Of a stretch of 7,165 nucleotides of DNA, positions 1 to 4,791 are shown piece by piece. The stretch is taken from contig JAGCGE010000030.1 in assembly GCA_017649745.1 (NCBI GenBank), positions 1 through 7,165 on the forward strand, written 5' to 3'. The stretch's first letter is position 1; every line of letters begins with the position of its first letter. A program made the position numbers and the translations under genes. The DNA is from Clostridiales bacterium (GTDB lineage: Bacteria; Bacillota_A; Clostridia; Saccharofermentanales; Saccharofermentanaceae). The notes under the pieces are model-generated. The model saw nothing but the letters and a program-made list of their open reading frames with translations. It was not told the DNA's origin and ran no database searches.

Positions 1-1
1 A

Positions 2-2983
2 TTTGACACCATTGGTGAAGCTATCGATACTGTTTCTGGGTTTATCGAGGATTTAACTGATAAGTTCTTAGAATCCAAAGGTGCTATGAAGATCTTTAGA
101 GGTCTTATCGACGGTGTTACTGGAGCATTCAAAATAGCATCTGCAATCATTGGTGCAGTTGGTAAAATCTTTGGTCACGTAATTGAAAAGGTTACTCCGA
201 TGGCTGATGGCTTTACCGATGCTGCTGGAAGTGTTGTTGACTTTGTCAAAAAATCCATCGATGTGGATAAGGTCGTAGAATGGATCGGCAATGCTGCTGA
301 CAAAATTATCGAATTTATGGACAATTTCGATTTATATATTGGTCAGGCAACGGATGCTGTCGGCAAATGGATCAAGGAAACAACTGGTGTTGACATTGAT
401 CAGGTTTGGGGCTGGGTATTAGAGCAGATCGAGAATATTAAGACGAATCTTATCGACGTTGACGGAATTAAGTTTGACAATTTAAAAACAGTTCTCGATA
501 GTCTCAAGGAATCGAGCCCAATGCTTCAGAACATTTCCTCCTTCATTCAAACTTTCAAGAAGGGCTCTGAAGAGGTTGATGCGATTCCCGATAAGATCAC
601 AGAGACTAGAGACGCAATCAATGGTCTAAAGTATGAGGCAAGCACTAAGACTTTCGAGTCGTTTTCTACGGCGTTTGAAAAGGTTGGAGACGCACTTGAC
701 GTGTCTAATATAAACGCGAAGGACTTTGTCGGTCTCGCGTCGAGTATTGGTCTTGCGTTTACCGTATTCCAAGGACTTAACATTGTGAACAAGGTTAACG
801 ACTTCGTTCAAGGCTTTGTTGACATTAAAGATAAGACGATCGGCGCTATTGGTGCAATTACCAAATCGTTCAAATCAATGCAAGACTATATGAAGTCTAC
901 AATGATTCTGAACATCGCTATTGCAATTGGCATCTTGGCTCTTTCTCTTATTGCGCTTAGCATGATCCCCGAAGAACAGATTTCTAGGGCTATGGCGGTT
1001 TTGATTGGCGTATTTGTCGGTCTTAGTGGCGTTCTTAAGAATCTTAGTAAGACTCTTAGTTTTATTAATGGCACAACCGGATCTCTCGGCTTTGTTATGC
1101 TCGGTCTTGGCCTTTCATTCATAGCTATGGCCGCCGCTATTGCTATTATTGCTAGCGTCGATGATGAAACGGGCAAACTTGGTAGAGCGGTCGGCGTTAT
1201 CTACGGCGTTCTTTACGCTTGTATTGCTCTTTTCAAAGCCATGAGCAGAATGAATGCGTTCGATGTTAAGACTGTCGCTGATAGCATCTTTACGATTGCC
1301 TTGGCTATAGTTGTCATTGCCGGAGCGATTGCACTTCTTTCCATTCCAGGAATTGATTATCAGGAAGGTCTGTCGGTTGTAGGCGGAATTACGCTTGGTA
1401 TCGCCGGAATTATATGGATATTGTCCAACACTGCCAACCCAGCAAAACTCGAAGGAGTTGCGGCTACTGTCATGACGATGGCACTAGCAATTGACGTTAT
1501 TGTTGGCGGGCTGATTGCGCTGATGTACAACGTCGCAGCCGTGGAATCGATCAAAGCAGGATCTGTAAAACAAGCTACTGATGCTCTATACGGTATTATG
1601 GGTATGATGGGCATGATGGTTCTTGCTCTTGGTTTCATGGCAAAAATCTCAGGTGGTAACAAAATTGCCGCTAGCATTGGGACTATTCTTGCGATAGCCG
1701 CGGCTATTGATGCAATGGCCGGAATCGTAATTGCCATGTCAGTTCTTGCGAATATGGGAACATTGTGGTCTAGTATGGCCGCGGTTGTAGCTCTTGCTGG
1801 ACTTTTAGTAGTTTGCGCGTCTTTGCTAAGATTGGTTTCGGCTTTACCGGTTAAAAACGCCCTTGTCATGCCTCTAATCATTGGATCGATCGTTGGCGGT
1901 CTTGCATCTTTGGTCGGTTTAGTTGCTCTTCTTGCTGCGATTGATCCTACAAAACTTCAAAATGGTATTACCGCCCTTACTACAATCGCCGTAATACTTG
2001 GTGCTCTTGTTGTAATCGGGGGCGTTATGTCAGCGATACTGCTGGTTTCCGGAGCGGGCGAAGCGCTTGTTGGATTCTTAACCTCTCTCGCTCCTGCTCT
2101 GCTTTCTATGGCTGCTGCCATGGCGGCATTCGGTTTTGCTGTAATTGCTCTTGCTGCAGCAGCATGGATATTCGTTGACGCCGGTACAAGACTGTGGGCA
2201 CTCCTAAAGGATATTGGCGATAATGGCTCTGAGATATTCGATAAAATTGCCGAAAGCGTTAAAGCGTCTATCCCAGTACTAACATCTTTGGTAGTTAATC
2301 TCCTTCCCGATTTCTTGAGCAAGATAGATTCTTGTATAAAGATAATCCTCGACCACGCGACTCTTATAGTTCCGTATGTTATAGGAAAGCTTGTGGAGAT
2401 TGCTACTTCTGGCATACCAGGATTGGTTGGCGGTTTGGTTCTTATGATAATTCGAGTTATAAATACTCTCGCAAAGTTCTTGCCGCAGATTCTTGATGCT
2501 ACTGTGTTGTTTATGATTGCATTTTTTAACGGTCTTGGTGATGCTTTAGACGCACATTCAGAAGCATTCGCAGCAGCCATTGGAAACGCCCTTCTTGGAA
2601 TATTCAATCTTATCGCGTCGTTAGTCAAGACCTTCTGGAATTGGTGGATGAGCGAAGAAGTTCAGGCGTTCATGTACGAGGTTTGGGACACAATCTTCGG
2701 ATTCTTTGCGATGATCGGTAATTTCTTTGTCGGGGTTTGGAACGGGATTGTCGACTTCTTTGAAGGGATTTGGAATAGCATAGGTGCATATTTCTTATCG
2801 GTTAAATACACAATTGAGGATTTTTTCGATGGGATTCACGATTTTATTGTCAATATAATCACCAATATTATTGATTTCTTCGTAGGAATTTTCGAATTTT
2901 TCATGAATCTCTGGAACGGTCTTGTCGGTTTTGTGACTGGAATTCCTGGAGCAGTTGCTAATTCTTCGTTACGATGTTTGTGA
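2..2983 (+). CDS. Phage tail tape measure protein, N-terminal and central part (5' partial, ends at a frame break)
   Basis: The tape measure protein sets tail length, occupies the tail tube lumen and is thought to help DNA cross the cell envelope. The frame is open from the window edge, so the true start lies upstream; the ATG at 86 is an internal Met without a properly spaced ribosome binding site. About 993 codons are visible. Seen in order: amphipathic helical sequence (to about 890); a long run of Ala/Gly/Ile/Leu/Val-rich hydrophobic segments with short polar loops (about 893-2190), typical of the membrane-interacting middle of tape measures; then a Phe/Trp-rich zone (about 2630-2960) with 11-residue periodicity. 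No lysozyme or peptidase motif is seen. The frame stops at TGA 2981-2983 in mid-domain, and the missing C-terminus continues in the -1 frame. The position directly before Dit and Tal supports the call. Family assignment is secure; whether the stop is biological is not. Confidence 0.9.
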   Translation, partial: FDTIGEAIDTVSGFIEDLTDKFLESKGAMKIFRGLIDGVTGAFKIASAIIGAVGKIFGHVIEKVTPMADGFTDAAGSVVDFVKKSIDVDKVVEWIGNAADKIIEFMDNFDLYIGQATDAVGKWIKETTGVDIDQVWGWVLEQIENIKTNLIDVDGIKFDNLKTVLDSLKESSPMLQNISSFIQTFKKGSEEVDAIPDKITETRDAINGLKYEASTKTFESFSTAFEKVGDALDVSNINAKDFVGLASSIGLAFTVFQGLNIVNKVNDFVQGFVDIKDKTIGAIGAITKSFKSMQDYMKSTMILNIAIAIGILALSLIALSMIPEEQISRAMAVLIGVFVGLSGVLKNLSKTLSFINGTTGSLGFVMLGLGLSFIAMAAAIAIIASVDDETGKLGRAVGVIYGVLYACIALFKAMSRMNAFDVKTVADSIFTIALAIVVIAGAIALLSIPGIDYQEGLSVVGGITLGIAGIIWILSNTANPAKLEGVAATVMTMALAIDVIVGGLIALMYNVAAVESIKAGSVKQATDALYGIMGMMGMMVLALGFMAKISGGNKIAASIGTILAIAAAIDAMAGIVIAMSVLANMGTLWSSMAAVVALAGLLVVCASLLRLVSALPVKNALVMPLIIGSIVGGLASLVGLVALLAAIDPTKLQNGITALTTIAVILGALVVIGGVMSAILLVSGAGEALVGFLTSLAPALLSMAAAMAAFGFAVIALAAAAWIFVDAGTRLWALLKDIGDNGSEIFDKIAESVKASIPVLTSLVVNLLPDFLSKIDSCIKIILDHATLIVPYVIGKLVEIATSGIPGLVGGLVLMIIRVINTLAKFLPQILDATVLFMIAFFNGLGDALDAHSEAFAAAIGNALLGIFNLIASLVKTFWNWWMSEEVQAFMYEVWDTIFGFFAMIGNFFVGVWNGIVDFFEGIWNSIGAYFLSVKYTIEDFFDGIHDFIVNIITNIIDFFVGIFEFFMNLWNGLVGFVTGIPGAVANSSLRCL
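893..2059 (+). repeat. Six degenerate repeats of about 64 residues (paired hydrophobic helices) in the tape measure protein
   Basis: Protein-level quasi-repeats begin near nucleotides 893, 1070, 1262, 1451, 1661 and 1853, giving unit lengths of 59, 64, 63, 70 and 64 residues. Each unit has a short polar start, an Ala/Ile-rich hydrophobic helix (for example IFTIALAIVVIAGAIALLSI), a polar loop with Asp, Glu or Lys, and a second hydrophobic helix ending in a small basic or polar turn. Units are diverged in DNA and protein, so boundaries are by eye. Hydrophobic helical middles are known in tape measure proteins and are linked to membrane insertion during ejection. The repeat reading is inference. 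Confidence 0.6.
2723..2958 (+). repeat. Phe/Trp-rich 11-residue repeats in the tape measure protein
   Basis: From 2723 the protein reads FFVGVWNGIVD, FFEGIWNSIGA, YFLSVKYTIED, FFDGIHDFIVN: four consecutive 11-residue units (33 bases each, 2723-2854) with an aromatic pair at the start and Trp, Lys or His near position 6. The first two units are also visibly similar in DNA (TTCTTTG, GGG, TTTGGAA shared). The pattern loosens but continues to about 2958 with IDFFVGIFEFF and LWNGLVGF. Periodic aromatic 11-residue repeats are known from siphophage tape measures and fit a helical ruler packed in the tube. Confidence 0.7.
2959..2983 (+). other. Frame break inside the tape measure gene
   Basis: The upstream frame reads ...GAVANSSLRCL and stops at 2981-2983. 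The downstream frame has a stop at 2959-2961 and then reads FFVTMFVTVVTW. A switch must therefore fall between 2962 and 2981. Adding one T to the TT of AATTCTTC gives ...GAVANFFVTMFVT..., which keeps the aromatic amphipathic pattern of both sides. No canonical X XXY YYZ slippery heptamer is present in the usable interval, and no strong downstream hairpin was evident by eye. A one-base deletion (real, or an assembly or sequencing error) is the simplest reading; translational reinitiation at ATG 2974 is the main alternative. Confidence 0.8.
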
Positions 2984-3855
2984 CTGTCGTGACATGGATT
3001 TCCAACATCATTACGTTCCTCAAGGAACTCCCAATGAATATCGCAAAGATCATCATTGACACGATCATGGAAGCTGATAACGGATTTACTGCGTTCCTCA
3101 AGAAGCTTCTTCTGTTCTGGTTCAAACTCTATACTAAGCTCACATCTGGCGTCGAAAAGATTAAGAATTTCGGCATTAAGTTTGTGACAGGATTCATCGA
3201 CGGCATTAAGAGCATGGTCGAAAAGGCTAAAGAAACTGTAACAGGTCTTGCTGAAAATGTGGTAGGATGGTTTACGGGAAAAGACGGTCTGGACGAGCAT
3301 TCGCCTAGTAAGAAAGCCGAGGAATCCGGCGAACTGTTCGGTCAAGGATTCGTAAACGGTCTTAATGGCATGCTTGATCCTGTTAAGGATGCAACAAGTG
3401 GCTTAGCTGAATCGGCAACTGACACGTTTGATATTTCGGGAATCCAGGACGATCTTGACAGCACTCTTGGCGATAATCAGTATTCCATTGATATTATCCC
3501 GAACCTCGATTACTCGCAGATGACAACTACTGGTGAGGCTGACTATTCTAGTCTTTGGGGTGGAAACCTTGACGCGTCAGGTCTTGGCGTTGATGGTGCT
3601 GGCTTCGATCTTGCGCAGTATACAAACGCTGATATTACGCAGGCTTATGACTATGAAGAGCCGGAGCCTTATGATGATACCGATGTCATTAATGCGATCA
3701 AGGGTCTTGACGCAAGACTTAATGAACTCGCGGAAGGTCTTTCTGGAATGGATGTATATCTTGACAAAAATGTTCTTGTTGGGGAAATCGCCGGACCACT
3801 TGATGCGGAGCTTGGCAGAAGATCTACAAGAGCGTCTCGTGGTTCTGGTCGTTAA
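2974..3855 (+). CDS. Phage tail tape measure protein, C-terminal part in the -1 frame
   Basis: This 293-codon frame completes the tape measure protein. It is open from 2962, just after a TAA at 2959-2961; the first ATG is at 2974 and overlaps the upstream TGA by ten bases (ATGTTTGTGA). No Shine-Dalgarno sequence sits at a normal distance: the nearest GGAG, at 2948-2951, is 22 bases away. It begins with more aromatic amphipathic helix (residues 1-60), then an FVTGFIDGIKSMVEKAKETV helix and the motif DEHSPSKKAEESG (residues 107-119). That His-Ser-Pro-Ser-Lys motif, followed by GxxFxxGFVNGL, is a hallmark of tape measure C-termini in phages of Gram-positive hosts. An acidic, Asp/Tyr-rich linker follows (about residues 165-250), then the usual ending with LDKNVLVGEIAGPLDAELG before a basic Arg/Ser tail. 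It is best read as the 3' end of the same gene, not as an independent protein. The 12-base gap to the next gene indicates an operon. Confidence 0.88.
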   Translation: MFVTVVTWISNIITFLKELPMNIAKIIIDTIMEADNGFTAFLKKLLLFWFKLYTKLTSGVEKIKNFGIKFVTGFIDGIKSMVEKAKETVTGLAENVVGWFTGKDGLDEHSPSKKAEESGELFGQGFVNGLNGMLDPVKDATSGLAESATDTFDISGIQDDLDSTLGDNQYSIDIIPNLDYSQMTTTGEADYSSLWGGNLDASGLGVDGAGFDLAQYTNADITQAYDYEEPEPYDDTDVINAIKGLDARLNELAEGLSGMDVYLDKNVLVGEIAGPLDAELGRRSTRASRGSGR

Positions 3856-3861
3856 AGGAGG
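3856..3861 (+). promoter_or_regulatory. Ribosome binding site of the Dit gene
   Basis: AGGAGG lies six bases before the ATG at 3868 and overlaps the end of the tape measure stop (TAAAGGAGG). It matches the anti-Shine-Dalgarno core fully, fixes the Dit start, and suggests translation coupled to the end of the upstream gene. Confidence 0.85.
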
Positions 3862-3867
3862 TGCCGT

Positions 3868-4788
3868 ATGTATTATTCTATGTCTTTTTTACAGTATTAT
3901 CAGAATAACCAGACTCCTTATGATATTTCTAGCATGGGCGATCTGGGAGTAACTAGAAATACATGGGAACATTGGCACCTTGTGCCGACATCCCGCCCGT
4001 CAATAAACCCGCCATCTCCGAAAACGAGTTATGTGTCCATCGAGGGCCGAAATGGTAAGCTTGACTTATCTCAGGCCCTCACGGGCTACCCAACATACGA
4101 CAATCGGACAGGATCAATCGATTTTGTTGTGATGAACGATTATCGAAACTGGCAAGCCGCGTATACTGATATTATGACTACGATCCACGGAAAGAAGCTC
4201 ATGATGGTGTACGAAGAAGACCCTGGTTATTATTATGTTGGAAGATGGACTGTGTCTAAGTGGAATACTGGCAAAGACTACTCGACAATTACATTTTCCT
4301 ACGATCTCGAGCCCTATAAGTACAGTATTATCGACTGTGCTGGTTCATGGCTTTGGGATCCATTTAATTTTAACACGGGCGTTATCGCATCTCGTAGCGA
4401 TGGTGTGACAACCGGCGCCAATCTTAACAACGTTGAGGAGCCTGGTATATACCTTCTTAACACTGACTATTACAGAGGCGATATCGTAACTGACAACATC
4501 GGAACCGGACTCTTTAACGAGCAAGAGGGCATAGCTAATGTAATTGGTAATGCTCCTGGATCTCTATACCTTCAGGTAATACCGAGTGAGGGATGTACGA
4601 TAAGGCTTGACTTTCAGAATCCAGAAGTCTATAGCGAGCCATTGACAAAAATTTATACTCCGGAAGCTTCGTTTAGCGGCGAAGACCCAGACTTTGTGAT
4701 TACAAATTACACCGGCGTCAATCAACTTCTTCTTTCCGCTTCTGGAACAGGCAGAGTAAATTGGAATTTTAGACCAGGGAGGTTATAA
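3868..4788 (+). CDS. Distal tail protein (Dit-like, tail tube cap / baseplate hub)
   Basis: Dit forms the hexameric ring that closes the tail tube and holds the tip proteins. The 306-residue product has the N-terminal beta-barrel signature in order: NTWEHWHLVP (residues 31-40), then INPPSPKTSYVSIEGRNG (46-63) and LDLSQALTGYPTYDNR (66-81 region), a HGKK turn (108-110), YEEDPGYYYVGRW (115-127) and LEPYKY (147-152). This is the pattern of the phage tail protein family that includes SPP1 gp19.1. The C-terminal half (about 160-306) is beta-rich and ends in NQLLLSASGTGRVNWNFRPGRL-like sequence (285-306), as Dit proteins do at their galectin-like domain. It is somewhat longer than the roughly 250 residues of a minimal Dit, with an extra Gly/Asn-rich stretch near 170-230. 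The start is set by the ribosome binding site six bases upstream. Location between tape measure and Tal genes agrees. No carbohydrate-binding insertion large enough to call an evolved Dit is evident. Confidence 0.87.
   Translation: MYYSMSFLQYYQNNQTPYDISSMGDLGVTRNTWEHWHLVPTSRPSINPPSPKTSYVSIEGRNGKLDLSQALTGYPTYDNRTGSIDFVVMNDYRNWQAAYTDIMTTIHGKKLMMVYEEDPGYYYVGRWTVSKWNTGKDYSTITFSYDLEPYKYSIIDCAGSWLWDPFNFNTGVIASRSDGVTTGANLNNVEEPGIYLLNTDYYRGDIVTDNIGTGLFNEQEGIANVIGNAPGSLYLQVIPSEGCTIRLDFQNPEVYSEPLTKIYTPEASFSGEDPDFVITNYTGVNQLLLSASGTGRVNWNFRPGRL
4777..4782 (+). promoter_or_regulatory. Ribosome binding site of the Tal-like gene
   Basis: GGGAGG sits nine bases before the ATG at 4792, inside the last codons of the Dit gene. 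With only three bases between the Dit stop (4786-4788) and this ATG, the two genes are probably translationally coupled. Confidence 0.8.
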
Positions 4789-4791
4789 TCT

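Noticed and set aside
86..88. ATG at 86 as the true start of the tape measure gene
   Set aside because: The same frame is open and of matching character back to base 2. The only purine-rich stretch (AAAGG) is too close to this ATG, so it is an internal Met.
1360..2628. Long minus-strand open frames opposite the tape measure (1360-1881 and 1957-2628)
   Set aside because: They mirror the codon pattern of the hydrophobic tape measure, lack ribosome binding sites and recognisable domains, and lie fully antisense to a well supported gene.
2959..2983. Programmed -1 frameshift like that of the tail assembly chaperone (G/GT) genes
   Set aside because: No canonical slippery heptamer lies in the permitted interval, and the chaperone pair is normally upstream of the tape measure, outside this window.
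2836..3345. Minus-strand open frame of 169 codons across the frame break
   Set aside because: It is antisense to tape measure sequence recognisable on both sides and has no family features. It does not explain the break.
3533..3952. Plus-strand 139-codon frame spanning the tape measure/Dit boundary
   Set aside because: It overlaps the conserved C-terminus and the Dit start in another frame, has an unnatural Leu/Arg/Met-rich composition and no ribosome binding site.
3856..4791. Promoters or terminators between the tail genes
   Set aside because: The gaps are 12 and 3 bases and filled by ribosome binding sites. No hairpin with a T run was seen.
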